In this document: positions 7,558 through 16,022 of the stretch, in pieces
Numbering within the stretch: position 1 is the first letter of the stretch
Layout: each line of letters opens with the position of its first letter
Source: Pararhodobacter sp. CCB-MM2
GTDB taxonomy: Bacteria > Pseudomonadota > Alphaproteobacteria > Rhodobacterales > Rhodobacteraceae
Direction of reading: 5' to 3'
Length of the DNA stretch: 64,000 nt
Assembly: GCF_001691415.1 (NCBI RefSeq)
Contig: NZ_LRRR01000003.1
Location: 62,001 to 126,000, forward strand
Program-made: the position numbers and the translations under genes
The notes under the pieces: model-generated
Seen by the model: the letters and a program-made list of their open reading frames with translations, nothing else
Told to the model about the DNA's origin: nothing
Database searches by the model: none

Positions 7558-8560
7558 CGCCATCTTTCTTCTCGGCCTCGAAACCGACGGTCTTCGGGTC
7601 AAGAACGTAATGGGCGCTGCAGAACTGGCAATCGGCCGTGACCGTGCCCTCGGGCGTGGTCATGTAGGCAATGTCCTTCGCCGAGTAGATCGACAGCGAT
7701 TGGCGCACCTTGTCCTCGGAGCACGAGCAACCGAACTCGATGCGCTGCGGATCGTAGATGCGCGGCTCTTCCTCGGAGAACAGGCGCACCAACAGGTCCG
7801 TCGGATGGACGCTCGGGCCGATCAGCTCCAGCTCCTCGACCGTATCCAGCAGGATGTTGGCGCGGTTCCAGTTCTCGGCATCCTCGCCATCGACCAGATC
7901 GCGGGCATGCAGCAGGCCGTTCTCGCCGGTCGCGCCGTCCTTGGCCTCGGGCTGCACGGCATGTGGGCTGGCCTTGGGCATGTGCTGCAGCATCACGCCG
8001 CCGGCGCGCCAATGCTCAGGCTTGCCGGGCATGAGGGTGCGGCCGAACGAGGTTTGGAACCGGGTCGGCAGCTGCTCGGACTGGGCGAAATAGGCCTCGG
8101 CGCAATCGGACAGCGACTTGCCGGCGATCGGCGTGATGCCCTGATAGGGCTGCATCCCCTCACCCTGGTCGATGATGATCGCCAGATAGCCTTCGCCGAT
8201 CTGTTCGAACCCCGGGGCGGACATGTCCAGCCGCTCAAGGTCATAGCTCGCCCAGCCGCGGATCGAGGCGGGGGCGCCATCCTCGGTCGGGGCGTAGTAA
8301 TCGGTGGCGATCAGACGCGCGGCACCCTTGCCGCGGACCTGCAGCGACAGCCGCCAGCGCAGTTTCAGCGTCTGGCCGATCATCGCGGTCAGCAGAACGG
8401 CCTCGGCGACGAGGTCTTCGATAGGGGCGGGATATTGGTGCTGGGAGAGCACGGTATCGAGCACACCATCCAGCCGGGCGACGCGGCCACGCACATCGGC
8501 CTTGTCCAGCTGGAACGGCAGGATCGTATCATCCCAGGCGATTTGCGCACCGAGGGTCAT
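7547..8560 (-). CDS. hslO: Hsp33 redox-regulated chaperone
   Basis: 337 residues from ATG 8560 (MTLGAQIAWDDTILPFQLDK). Hsp33 is a cytoplasmic holdase activated when oxidative stress oxidises its four zinc-binding cysteines. These are visible near the C-terminus as CSCSEDK and CQFCSAH. The family middle region is seen as ARDLVDGEDAENWNRANILLDTVEELEL. The frame stays open upstream of ATG 8560, but that extension has no family similarity that I recognise. It is divergent from the Nudix gene at 8685, with a 124-base shared promoter interval. Confidence 0.92.
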   Translation of the reverse strand: MTLGAQIAWDDTILPFQLDKADVRGRVARLDGVLDTVLSQHQYPAPIEDLVAEAVLLTAMIGQTLKLRWRLSLQVRGKGAARLIATDYYAPTEDGAPASIRGWASYDLERLDMSAPGFEQIGEGYLAIIIDQGEGMQPYQGITPIAGKSLSDCAEAYFAQSEQLPTRFQTSFGRTLMPGKPEHWRAGGVMLQHMPKASPHAVQPEAKDGATGENGLLHARDLVDGEDAENWNRANILLDTVEELELIGPSVHPTDLLVRLFSEEEPRIYDPQRIEFGCSCSEDKVRQSLSIYSAKDIAYMTTPEGTVTADCQFCSAHYVLDPKTVGFEAEKKDGDAE

Positions 8561-8684
8561 GGGCAGAACCTTCACATCATGGGGCTTGGTTTTGAGGCCG
8601 TCATATAGGAATCCTTTCCGCAGGGCCAAGGGGCAAAGGTGATTCGCCCCCGACAAGAGCCACGAGCAGATACAGGAGTGGGCC

Positions 8685-9131
8685 ATGAACCCGCGTTTCG
8701 GACCGGGGCCCGAGCAGGGTCGCCGCTATACCCGCCGTCCCGGGGCCTATGCCGTGCTGTGGCGCGGCGGGCAGGTCCTGCTGACCCATCAGAGCGATCC
8801 CTGGCCCGAGTTCCAGCTGCCCGGCGGCGGCGTGGATCCCGGCGAATCGCCCATTCAGGCGCTGCATCGCGAGGTGTTCGAGGAGACCGGCTGGCGCATG
8901 TCCGTGATGCAGCGGCTGGGGACTTTCCGGCGCTTCACCTACATGCCCGAATACGACCTCTGGGCCGAGAAGGTCTGCATGATCTACCTCGGCCTGCCCG
9001 TCCGCCGTCTGGGCCCGCCCAGCGAGGCCGGGCATAGCGCGCATTGGCTGGACCCGGTCGAGGCGATGGAGCTGGTGGGCAATGATGGCGACGCCGCCTT
9101 CCTGCACCGCGCCATCGAGTTGATGCGATGA
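8685..9131 (+). CDS. Nudix hydrolase
   Basis: 148 residues. A complete Nudix box runs from GGGVDPGESPIQ to REVFEETGW, with the strand LPGG before it. The N-terminus (MNPRFGPGPEQGRRYTRR) is basic and unstructured. Nudix enzymes cleave nucleoside diphosphates linked to another moiety; the substrate cannot be fixed from sequence. The stop overlaps the ATG of the following L,D-transpeptidase (ATGA), so the two are probably co-translated. Confidence 0.85.
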   Translation: MNPRFGPGPEQGRRYTRRPGAYAVLWRGGQVLLTHQSDPWPEFQLPGGGVDPGESPIQALHREVFEETGWRMSVMQRLGTFRRFTYMPEYDLWAEKVCMIYLGLPVRRLGPPSEAGHSAHWLDPVEAMELVGNDGDAAFLHRAIELMR

Positions 9132-9649
9132 CCCCGCGCGTTCTTGGGCGCCGGCCGTTTCTGGCACTAGCAGCCGGCGGTTTGGTTGCCGCCTGCTCGC
9201 GCGGGCCGCAATTCCGCGACTATGACGGCCCCGAGGTGACCGAGATCCGCGTCTTCAAGGCCGACCGGCAGATGGAGCTGTGGTCCGGGGCCACGCGCCT
9301 GCGGACCTATGACATCGCGCTCGGTCAGAACCCCTTGGGACACAAGGAACAACAGGGTGATTCGCGCACGCCCGAAGGCAGCTACCGCATCGACCGCCGC
9401 AACCCCGAGAGCCGCTTTCACCTGTCCCTTGGCATCGATTACCCGAATGCCGAGGACAGGACCCGCGCACAGGAGGCCGGCGTCGATCCGGGCGGCGACA
9501 TCTTCATCCACGGGCTCGGTGAACGCTCGCGCTTCAGCCGCTATCGGCGCGGCGACTGGACGGATGGCTGCATCGCCGTGTCCAACCGCGAGATCGAGGA
9601 GATCTACGCGATGGTGCAGGACGGCACGCGCATCATCCTGAGCGCTTAA
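9128..9649 (+). CDS. L,D-transpeptidase (YkuD) lipoprotein
   Basis: 173 residues. The N-terminus MTPRVLGRRPFLALAAGGLVAAC is a lipoprotein signal with a lipobox ending in cysteine (LVAAC). The YkuD domain shows IHG about 18 residues before TDGCIAVSN, the catalytic His and Cys. These enzymes form 3-3 peptidoglycan cross-links or attach outer-membrane proteins to peptidoglycan in the periplasm. It is coupled to the Nudix gene by a four-base overlap, and its last four bases overlap the end of the convergent CAP-domain gene. Confidence 0.9.
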   Translation: MTPRVLGRRPFLALAAGGLVAACSRGPQFRDYDGPEVTEIRVFKADRQMELWSGATRLRTYDIALGQNPLGHKEQQGDSRTPEGSYRIDRRNPESRFHLSLGIDYPNAEDRTRAQEAGVDPGGDIFIHGLGERSRFSRYRRGDWTDGCIAVSNREIEEIYAMVQDGTRIILSA

Positions 9650-10245
9650 CGGTTGGGGCGGGTATCGGCGACGGGGGCCTGCTGCTCCAGCGTCTGGGCG
9701 GCATTGGTGGGCATCGTTGCCGAATTGCCCAGACCCAGCACATACCACAGCTTGCCGTTCGGCTCCTGGTACCACGCAAAGCCCAGATCCTGCGCGCGCG
9801 GGTCCATCAGGATCGCGCGTGTGTCCTCCTGCGACAGCCATGCGGTCAGGGTCTCGACCTCGGTCTCATAGGTTTCCGAGACCACCTCGCCGATGAAATA
9901 TCCCGTGTAACCAACGCGATGCACCCGATCGATCGGCGACGAACCGTCCGAACCGAAATGCCACGGCCGCGCCTGCACCGACATGTCGCGCGCATGCGTC
10001 GCGGCGGCAGAGGTCAGCGCGACCTGAAATTCCACCGGCATCAACCCGGATTGCTGACGCACGGTGTTCAGCGCATCCCGCATGCGGGCCTGAATCTCAG
10101 GGATGTCCGCGTCGGAGATGCGATAGACGCTCTGCACCGGACGACCATCCGGACCCAGCTGCGCGACAGGGCCGCCCGTGCCCGAAGACACGCAGGCCGC
10201 CAGCAACAAGGGGGCGAGAAGCGAGAGCAGGGCAGTACGCAGCAT
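9646..10245 (-). CDS. CAP/SCP-domain lipoprotein
   Basis: 199 residues from ATG 10245 (MLRTALLSLLAPLLLAAC), a lipoprotein signal peptide with lipobox LLAAC. The rest is a CAP domain: LNTVRQQSGLMPVEFQVALT, AATHARDMS, then RVHRVGYTGYFIGEVVS, QEDTRAILMDPRAQDLGFAW and a final strand YVLGLGN. Bacterial CAP proteins are periplasmic or secreted and of uncertain function. It sits between two L,D-transpeptidases, which hints at an envelope role. It is convergent with the first and divergent from the second. Confidence 0.85.
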   Translation of the reverse strand: MLRTALLSLLAPLLLAACVSSGTGGPVAQLGPDGRPVQSVYRISDADIPEIQARMRDALNTVRQQSGLMPVEFQVALTSAAATHARDMSVQARPWHFGSDGSSPIDRVHRVGYTGYFIGEVVSETYETEVETLTAWLSQEDTRAILMDPRAQDLGFAWYQEPNGKLWYVLGLGNSATMPTNAAQTLEQQAPVADTRPNR

Positions 10246-10406
10246 CGGAGACCTGTGGATAACCAGCCCGTCCGGCATAGCGAAAAGCCTGCGGCAATTC
10301 AAATGCAACTCGGCGTGAGACAGCCGGTCGCAGCGTCCAGCGCGTTGCGAAAAAGGCATTTTCACGCTATCATGCCCGAAAAAACAGAGGCATCGAGAGC
10401 AGTTTC

Positions 10407-11030
10407 ATGTCCCCATTCCCCCCTCTGCGGTCCAGTCGCCGCGGCTTCCTTCTGGGTGGCGTCGCCTTGGGCGCCAGCCTCGCGGCCCCTGCCGTCCTCG
10501 CGCAGGCACAATCCGGCGCGGCGCTGGTCAACCGCAATGACCTCGAGGCCGATCAGCGCGAAGAGACGCGGCGCAACATCACCAGCTTCCGCGTACTGGA
10601 ATGGCGCAACCATTTCGACAACCTGCGCGGCGGGGCGATTCTGGCCGATACCGTCAGCCGTTGCGTGCATTTCTGGTCCGAGGACGAACGCACCTACCGG
10701 ATCTACCCCTCTTCGGTCCCGATGACCGAGGAGCTGACCCGCACCGGCCGGACCGAGGTCGTGCGCAAGGTCGTGGGCCCGGAATGGCGCCCCACGCCCG
10801 AAATGCGCGCCCGCTATCCGGAATGGCCGCCCTTCGTCGGGCCCGGCCCGGACAACCCGCTGGGCAGCCATGCGCTGTACCTCGGATGGACCTATTATCG
10901 CATCCACGGGACCCATGACACGCGCAAGATCGGACGGCGTTCGTCCAGCGGCTGCATCGGTCTGTACAACGAGCACATCTCGCAGCTTTTTTCTTATGCG
11001 AGAGTGGGTACGCAGGTGTTGCTAATTTGA
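10407..11030 (+). CDS. L,D-transpeptidase (YkuD), Tat-exported
   Basis: 207 residues. MSPFPPLRSSRRGFLLGG followed by VALGASLAAPAVLAQAQ is a twin-arginine signal with AxA cleavage. The catalytic domain shows YRIHGTHD and SSSGCIGLYN, the YkuD His and Cys motifs, and it closes with FSYARVGTQVLLI. Its sequence is unlike that of the other transpeptidase at 9128 except in these motifs, and it is the ErfK/YbiS-like form. It should act on periplasmic peptidoglycan. Confidence 0.9.
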   Translation: MSPFPPLRSSRRGFLLGGVALGASLAAPAVLAQAQSGAALVNRNDLEADQREETRRNITSFRVLEWRNHFDNLRGGAILADTVSRCVHFWSEDERTYRIYPSSVPMTEELTRTGRTEVVRKVVGPEWRPTPEMRARYPEWPPFVGPGPDNPLGSHALYLGWTYYRIHGTHDTRKIGRRSSSGCIGLYNEHISQLFSYARVGTQVLLI

Positions 11031-11178
11031 CGACAAGCCCGCGAAGCGCACGAATGCCACACGTCACCCGTTGCATTTGAAGCCGCAAACTGCTTTCAGA
11101 TCAGGTACGAGGTATCGTCTTGGGTGCATGTTTCTGTCCTCATATCAAAGCAGGGACATGCGAATACTGGAGGTTAAC

Positions 11179-11355
11179 ATGAAGAAACTTGCTCTCGCCG
11201 CGCTGTTCGCCGTTGCTGGCACCGCCGCTCTGGCCACCGGCTACGTCGCTCCGGTCGTCGAGCCGGAAGTGGTTGTGGCTCACTCGTCGTCGTCGGTTGG
11301 CGGTGTCGTGGTTCCGCTGCTGCTGCTCCTGCTCGTCGCCGTCGCGGCTTCGTGA
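11179..11355 (+). CDS. Small secreted or membrane hydrophobic protein, 58 aa
   Basis: From ATG 11179, preceded by GGAGG at 11169-11173. The sequence has three parts: a signal peptide MKKLALAALFAVAGTAALATG, a valine/serine-rich linker with acidic residues (VVEPEVVVAHSSSS) and a C-terminal hydrophobic stretch VVVPLLLLLLVAVAAS. There is no domain that I recognise. It has its own strong terminator immediately downstream, so it is a deliberate monocistronic gene rather than a chance frame. In-frame codons upstream of ATG 11179 lack a good ribosome site. Confidence 0.75.
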   Translation: MKKLALAALFAVAGTAALATGYVAPVVEPEVVVAHSSSSVGGVVVPLLLLLLVAVAAS

Positions 11356-11403
11356 TTTCGCAATCGGCTCCGGTCTGACCGGGTCCGACTACGATATCAA
11401 ACC

Positions 11404-11439
11404 AAAGGGGTCAGGCTCGCCTGGCCCCTTTCGGTTTTT
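11404..11439 (+). terminator. Rho-independent terminator of the 58-aa gene
   Basis: Stem aaggggtcag / ctggcccctt with one G-T pair and a short loop, followed by tcggttttt on the plus strand, about 50 bases after the stop codon. Confidence 0.8.
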
Positions 11440-11475
11440 CGGGGCCTGAATTCGGCGACGGAAATGGGCCCAGAC

Positions 11476-11517
11476 ATAGAGAAGGCCGGCGAGGAAACCC
11501 TTGCCGGCCTTCTCTAT
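11476..11517 (-). terminator. Terminator hairpin after hemH
   Basis: A perfect 15-base stem, atagagaaggccggc / gccggccttctctat, with a 12-base loop, starting 18 bases after the ferrochelatase stop on the minus strand. The tail is only moderately U-rich, so it may also serve as an RNA 3' end protector. Confidence 0.7.
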
Positions 11518-11534
11518 TTCTGCGGTGCAGCAGG

Positions 11535-12593
11535 TCAGTCCAGCCAGCCGCGCAGGTTCTCGGTGGCGATATGGGCCAGCACGTCCATGTGCAGCGCATC
11601 GTCATTGAGGCAGGGGATATAGGTGAAGCTCTCGCCGCCCGCATGCTCGAAGGCCTCGCGGATCTCGCCCTGAATTTCCTCCAGCGTCTCGATGCAATCG
11701 GCGCTGAAGGCCGGCGCCATCACCGCGATCCGCTTCACGCCCTTTTTCGCCAGCTCGGCCACATGTTCGACCGTGTAGGGCTTCAGCCATTCCTCGCGGC
11801 CAAAGACCGACTGGAAGGTGGTGTGGATCGAATCAGCCCCCCAGCCCAGCCGTTCGCGCAGCATGCGCGTCGTCTTCTGGCACTGGCAATGGTACGGGTC
11901 GCCCTGCATCAGATAGCGCTTCGGCATCCCGTGGTAGGACGCGATCAGCAGGTCCGGTTTGACCTCCAGCCCGGCATAGGCGGTCTCGACCGATTGGGCG
12001 AGCGCCTCGATATAAAGCGGGTTGTCGAAATAGGCCGGGACGGTGCGCGCGGCGGGTTGCCAAGGCTGTTTCATCAGCGCGCGGAAGAACTGGTCATTGG
12101 CCGTCGCCGTCGTCGCGCCCGCGTATTGCGGATAGAGCGGGAAAAACAGGATCTTCTCGCAGCCCGCCTTGACCATCTTCTCGACCACGCTCTCGGTCGA
12201 GGGATTGCCGTAGCGCATGCAGAAATCGACCATCACGCTGTCGCCGAACGCCGCCTCCATCCGCGCGACAAGCGCCGCCGTCTGGTCCTTGGTGATCGTC
12301 ATCAGCGGGCTCTCGCCCCTGTCGTGATTCCAGATCGACTTGTAATTCTTGCCCGAGCTGAACGGCCGCTTCGTCAGAATGATCAGCTGCAGCAGCGGTT
12401 GCCATTTCCAGCGCGGCAGGTCGATGACCCGCTCGTCCGAGAGGAACTCGTTCAGATAGCGCCGCATCGACCAGTAGTCGTAATTGTCCGGCGTCCCGAG
12501 GTTGGCGATCAGCACGCCCACCTTGGCCGGCTTCACGGCGGGGTGGTCGGCGGGGGCATGGGCCAGGCGGCCGTGTCCGGGCGTGTCTTTCAT
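11535..12593 (-). CDS. hemH: Ferrochelatase
   Basis: 352 residues. Ferrochelatase inserts Fe2+ into protoporphyrin IX, the last step of protoheme synthesis, at the cytoplasmic face of the membrane. Family landmarks seen are GVLIANLGTPDNYDYWSMRR, YLNEFLSDERVIDLPR, the active-site ASYHGMPKRYL stretch and MAPAFSADCIETLEEI. An N-terminal extension of about 20 residues (MKDTPGHGRLAHAPADHPAV) precedes the domain. It stands alone between its own terminator and a methyltransferase gene on the same strand. Confidence 0.95.
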   Translation of the reverse strand: MKDTPGHGRLAHAPADHPAVKPAKVGVLIANLGTPDNYDYWSMRRYLNEFLSDERVIDLPRWKWQPLLQLIILTKRPFSSGKNYKSIWNHDRGESPLMTITKDQTAALVARMEAAFGDSVMVDFCMRYGNPSTESVVEKMVKAGCEKILFFPLYPQYAGATTATANDQFFRALMKQPWQPAARTVPAYFDNPLYIEALAQSVETAYAGLEVKPDLLIASYHGMPKRYLMQGDPYHCQCQKTTRMLRERLGWGADSIHTTFQSVFGREEWLKPYTVEHVAELAKKGVKRIAVMAPAFSADCIETLEEIQGEIREAFEHAGGESFTYIPCLNDDALHMDVLAHIATENLRGWLD

Positions 12594-12642
12594 CGTTGTC
12601 CTCTCAGATCGGGCGCCAGACCTACCGGGTCCGTCCCTGTCG

Positions 12643-13503
12643 TCAATCCTTGGCCGGGCGGTCTGCGCTGAAAGGCGCCGGTTCCAGACCCGTTTCCTTG
12701 GTGCCCAGCGCCTCGGCCAGCCGATGCGCGGCCGAGCCCGGCCTCAGCGGCTTCTGCTGCGTGTCCGAGGGCGCCCAGCCGGTCAGGAACAGCGTCTCCA
12801 CCGTGGCAGGCAGGCGTCCCTCGGCATCGGCGTAGGTCTCTACGTACAGCTGCGCGGCGCGGATCAGCATGGCGCGCTTCATCGGGGCCTTGTGGCGCCC
12901 GGCCAGCGCATTCACCTCGCCCATCGCGCGCAGGTCACGCACCAGATGCAGGAGGTCGCGATACAGCACCGTCCGGGTGAAGCCATCCGCCACCGGCAGC
13001 GCGAAGCCCGCGCGTTGCAGCAACGCGCCCAGATCGCGGATCTCACCCATCGGCACCACGCGGGGCGACAGCCCGCCGGTCACGTCGCTCTCGGCCTGCG
13101 CCAGCACCGCGCGGAGTTCGTTCAGCGATTGCCCCCCGAACATCACCCCCATGAACAGCCCGTCCGGCTGCAGGGCGCGGCGGGACTGGATGATCTGACC
13201 CAAGGGGTCATCGGCCCAATGCAGCGCCAGCGCGTGGATCACGAGGTCGTGAGCGCCTTCCTCAAGGTCCAGCACCTCATCGTCGGCGATGATCTTCGCG
13301 CCGGGCAGACGGCCCTCCCAGACTTCCGGGAAAGGCGTCACGATCGCCGGCTTCGTAAACGTTCTGTTAACCTCGATCAGCCGATCCTGAACTTCGTCGG
13401 CGGCGTCGTCCTGCAGGAAGAACGCGGGATCGCGGCGGGCGCGGTCACGGAACCGGGCCAAGGCGGCGCGGTCGGTCAGGGCGGGGGGACGATTGGCGCT
13501 CAT
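12643..13503 (-). CDS. SAM-dependent methyltransferase, BioC/NDUFAF5-like
   Basis: 286 residues from ATG 13503 (MSANRPPALTDRAALARFRD). It begins with the RARRDPAFFLQDDAADEVQDRL region seen in alphaproteobacterial relatives of NDUFAF5, the mitochondrial complex I assembly hydroxylase. The expected SAM-binding glycine loop is poorly preserved; HDLVIHALALHWADDPLG is the recognisable motif IV region. Whether it methylates, hydroxylates or only binds SAM is uncertain. Its start codon overlaps that of comF on the opposite strand. Confidence 0.7.
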   Translation of the reverse strand: MSANRPPALTDRAALARFRDRARRDPAFFLQDDAADEVQDRLIEVNRTFTKPAIVTPFPEVWEGRLPGAKIIADDEVLDLEEGAHDLVIHALALHWADDPLGQIIQSRRALQPDGLFMGVMFGGQSLNELRAVLAQAESDVTGGLSPRVVPMGEIRDLGALLQRAGFALPVADGFTRTVLYRDLLHLVRDLRAMGEVNALAGRHKAPMKRAMLIRAAQLYVETYADAEGRLPATVETLFLTGWAPSDTQQKPLRPGSAAHRLAEALGTKETGLEPAPFSADRPAKD

Positions 13504-14275
13504 GGGCACTCTGTTTCGCCTCACGGGGTCGGAAGTCAAGACGGCCATCCATCACACCCTGCGGCGGGGGCTGGATATCCTGTACCCACCGCAATGCCTC
13601 GCCTGCACGGAAGCGGTGCTGGAACCCGGCACCCTCTGCGCCCGCTGCTGGGCAGAGACGCCCTTCATCACCGGCCTGTCCTGCGACCGATGCGCGACCC
13701 CCCTGCCCGGTCCCTCCGAGGATGCGCCGATCCTGTGCGACGATTGCCGTACCACCCCCCGCCCATGGAGCCGGGGCCGTGCACCGCTGGTCTATGGCGG
13801 GGCCGCGCGCAAACTGGTGCTGGCGCTGAAACATGGCGACCGGCAGGACATCGCCCACCCCGCCGCGCGCTGGATGGCCCGCCACGCCGCGCCGCTGGTC
13901 CGGCCCGATACCGTGCTTGTTCCCGTTCCCCTGCACCGCTGGCGGCTGTTTCGGCGGCGCTATAACCAATCGGCCCTTCTGTCCGGTGCGCTGGCCCGGC
14001 TGTTGCAGCGTCCCCACCTGCCGGACCTGCTGTTGCGCCCGCGCTCCACCCACAGCCAGGACGGGCGCAGCCGCCTTGCCCGCTTCGACAACATGCAGGG
14101 CGCGATCATCGCCCATCCCAAGCGGCTCAAGGCCGTCGAAGGCAGGCATGTGCTTCTGGTCGACGATGTGATGACCTCGGGCGCGACGCTGGCGGCAGCG
14201 TCCGAAGCCTGCTTCGCGGCGGGCGCAGATGATGTCGATGTGATCATCCTCGCCCGTGTGCTGCGCGACGAATGA
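13502..14275 (+). CDS. ComF-family phosphoribosyltransferase-like protein
   Basis: 257 residues from ATG 13502; TTG 13493 is possible and closer to the GGGGG tract. An N-terminal zinc-finger-like cysteine set (CLACTEAVLEPGTLCARCWA, then CDRCATP and CDDC) precedes a phosphoribosyltransferase domain with PVPLHRWRLFRRRYNQS and the PRPP-binding VLLVDDVMTSGAT. ComF proteins are linked to DNA uptake and, in some bacteria, to a recombination/repair role. Enzyme activity is unproven for most of them. Confidence 0.88.
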   Translation: MGTLFRLTGSEVKTAIHHTLRRGLDILYPPQCLACTEAVLEPGTLCARCWAETPFITGLSCDRCATPLPGPSEDAPILCDDCRTTPRPWSRGRAPLVYGGAARKLVLALKHGDRQDIAHPAARWMARHAAPLVRPDTVLVPVPLHRWRLFRRRYNQSALLSGALARLLQRPHLPDLLLRPRSTHSQDGRSRLARFDNMQGAIIAHPKRLKAVEGRHVLLVDDVMTSGATLAAASEACFAAGADDVDVIILARVLRDE

Positions 14276-14349
14276 GGACGACGGCGCGTTAGCGGTTCAC
14301 AACGCGCGCCTTGCGCACTACATCCGTTGCAACGCGAAAGGATCCCCCA

Positions 14350-14607
14350 ATGGCCAAGGTCGAAATCTACACCTCGCCCTTCTGCGGCTACTGCCATGCC
14401 GCGAAGCGTCTCCTCACCTCGAAGGGCGTCGAGTTCACCGAGATCGACGTGATCGAGAACCCCGACCGCCGCGACGAGATGGTCAAGCGCGCGAATGGCG
14501 GCCGCACCGTCCCGCAAATCTTCATCAACGGCACCCATATCGGCGGCAGCGACGACATGCATGCGCTGGACCGGCGCGGCGGCCTCGACCCGCTTTTGGC
14601 GGCCTGA
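14350..14607 (+). CDS. grxC: Glutaredoxin 3
   Basis: 85 residues from ATG 14350. Dithiol active site CGYC in TSPFCGYCHAAKRLL, the cis-proline block RTVPQIFINGTHIGGSDD, and C-terminal LDRRGGLDPLL. It reduces protein disulfides and mixed disulfides with glutathione in the cytoplasm. It starts 74 bases after comF and ends four bases before the nitrilase-family gene, so it probably shares a transcript with both. Confidence 0.93.
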   Translation: MAKVEIYTSPFCGYCHAAKRLLTSKGVEFTEIDVIENPDRRDEMVKRANGGRTVPQIFINGTHIGGSDDMHALDRRGGLDPLLAA

Positions 14608-14611
14608 CCCC

Positions 14612-15457
14612 ATGCGCGCGGGCCTGCTGCAACTGAGCGTCGGCGACCTGCCGCTGGAGAATGTCTCGCTGGTGCGCGAGGCCGTGCGGCAGGCCGTAGC
14701 CGGCGGCGCGGGCTTCGTGCTGACGCCGGAATGCACCAATTGCATCTCCTCGGATCGCAAGCACCAGCAGGGCGTCCTATCCATCGAGGCCGAAGACCCG
14801 GTGCTGGCCATGCTGAGGGATGAGGCCGCCCGTGCCGGTATCTGGCTGCTGGCGGGCTCGCTGATCGTGAAGACCGGCGACCCTGAGGATGCGCGCTTCG
14901 CCAACCGCTCGATCCTGATCGGGCCGGACGGGGCCGTGACCGCCCGCTATGACAAGATCCATCTCTTCGACGTGCAGGTCTCGGAAACCGAAACCTATCG
15001 CGAGAGCGCCGGTATCCGCCCCGGCGACAAGGCGGTCGTTGCCAAGACCGACTTCGCCACTCTGGGGATGTCCGTCTGCTACGACGTGCGCTTCGCCCCT
15101 CTCTACCGCGCCTTGGCCAAGGCCGGCGCGCAAGTGCTGACCGTTCCTGCCGCCTTCAGCCCCGTCACCGGCGCCGCGCATTGGCACACGCTCTTGCGCG
15201 CCCGCGCGATCGAGACCGGGTGCTACGTCCTCGCCCCCGCGCAATGCGGCCAGCATCCGCAGACCACCGGCCGCAGGCGCGCCACCTATGGCCATGCGCT
15301 GGCCGTCGCGCCTTGGGGTGAGGTGATCGGCGATGCGGGCGAGACCCCGGGTATCGTCTTCGCCGATCTCGATATGGCTGAGGTTGAGAACGCCCGCCAC
15401 AAGGTCCCCGCTTTGCACCACGACCGCCCCTTCACCGCGCCCGAGAGCCTGACGTGA
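14612..15457 (+). CDS. Carbon-nitrogen hydrolase, Nit2/omega-amidase-like
   Basis: 281 residues from ATG 14612 (MRAGLLQLSVGDLPLENVSL). The nitrilase-superfamily triad is visible: Glu in LTPECTN, Lys in YDKIHLFDV and Cys in SVCYDVRF. The nearest characterised relatives are Nit1/Nit2: Nit2 hydrolyses alpha-ketoglutaramate-type omega-amides and Nit1 acts on deaminated glutathione. The substrate is not decided here, but the glutaredoxin gene directly upstream makes a glutathione-linked repair role attractive. The end overlaps the GTG start of the MarR gene by four bases. Confidence 0.88.
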   Translation: MRAGLLQLSVGDLPLENVSLVREAVRQAVAGGAGFVLTPECTNCISSDRKHQQGVLSIEAEDPVLAMLRDEAARAGIWLLAGSLIVKTGDPEDARFANRSILIGPDGAVTARYDKIHLFDVQVSETETYRESAGIRPGDKAVVAKTDFATLGMSVCYDVRFAPLYRALAKAGAQVLTVPAAFSPVTGAAHWHTLLRARAIETGCYVLAPAQCGQHPQTTGRRRATYGHALAVAPWGEVIGDAGETPGIVFADLDMAEVENARHKVPALHHDRPFTAPESLT

Positions 15458-15912
15458 AGCCGCCCAAGCCCCTTGATGACCTCGCGGTCCCGCTGTTTGC
15501 CGAGCTGTTCATGACCGATCAGCTGGCCCGCGCACGGCTGACCAAGGTGCTGCCCAAGGGCATGGAGCTGTCGCATTTCAGCGTGCTCAATCACCTCGCC
15601 CGCAAGCAGGAGGAACGCACGCCCGCGCAGCTGGCGAAGTCCTTCCACGTCACGCGCGGCGCGATGACCAACACGCTGGGCAAGCTGGAAATCGCCGGCC
15701 ATATCCACATCCGCCCCGATTGGGACGACGCACGGCGCAAGTTCGTGTCGATCTCGCCCGCAGGCCGAGCCGCGCGCGATGCGGCAATTCAGGCGATCTC
15801 CCCGGTCATCGGCGCGCTGGCCTCGAAGATCGGCATCGACCGCGTCCGCGCCATCCTGCCGGTGCTGCGCGAATTGCGGGTGGAGCTGGAAAAGGACGAC
15901 CAGCAGGGCTGA
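15454..15912 (+). CDS. MarR-family transcriptional regulator
   Basis: 152 residues from GTG 15454, overlapping the previous TGA (acGTGA). The winged-helix core is visible: MELSHFSVLNHLARKQEER, TPAQLAKSFHVTRGAMTNTL (recognition helix), KLEIAGHIHIRPDWDDARRK (wing) and a C-terminal dimerisation helix. MarR proteins repress catabolic or stress genes and release DNA on binding small phenolic ligands. The cyclase/TRAP genes begin 110 bases downstream, but the overlap ties this gene to the upstream amidase. Confidence 0.88.
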   Translation: MKPPKPLDDLAVPLFAELFMTDQLARARLTKVLPKGMELSHFSVLNHLARKQEERTPAQLAKSFHVTRGAMTNTLGKLEIAGHIHIRPDWDDARRKFVSISPAGRAARDAAIQAISPVIGALASKIGIDRVRAILPVLRELRVELEKDDQQG

Positions 15913-15946
15913 TCCATTCACCCTGCCGATCCTTCGCATTTGCACT

Positions 15947-15961
15947 ATCAATTCGACTGAT
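15947..15961. promoter_or_regulatory. Small inverted repeat upstream of the cyclase gene
   Basis: ATCA-attcgac-TGAT lies in the 110-base interval between marR and the cyclase gene, 62 bases before its ATG. It could be a regulator site. The dyad arms are only four bases, so this is weak. Confidence 0.25.
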
Positions 15962-16022
15962 GCACCGCAGCGCAATAGCGTGACCCCGCGCGGAGGACCC
16001 GGAAACGGGCGGGGAGGGACAT

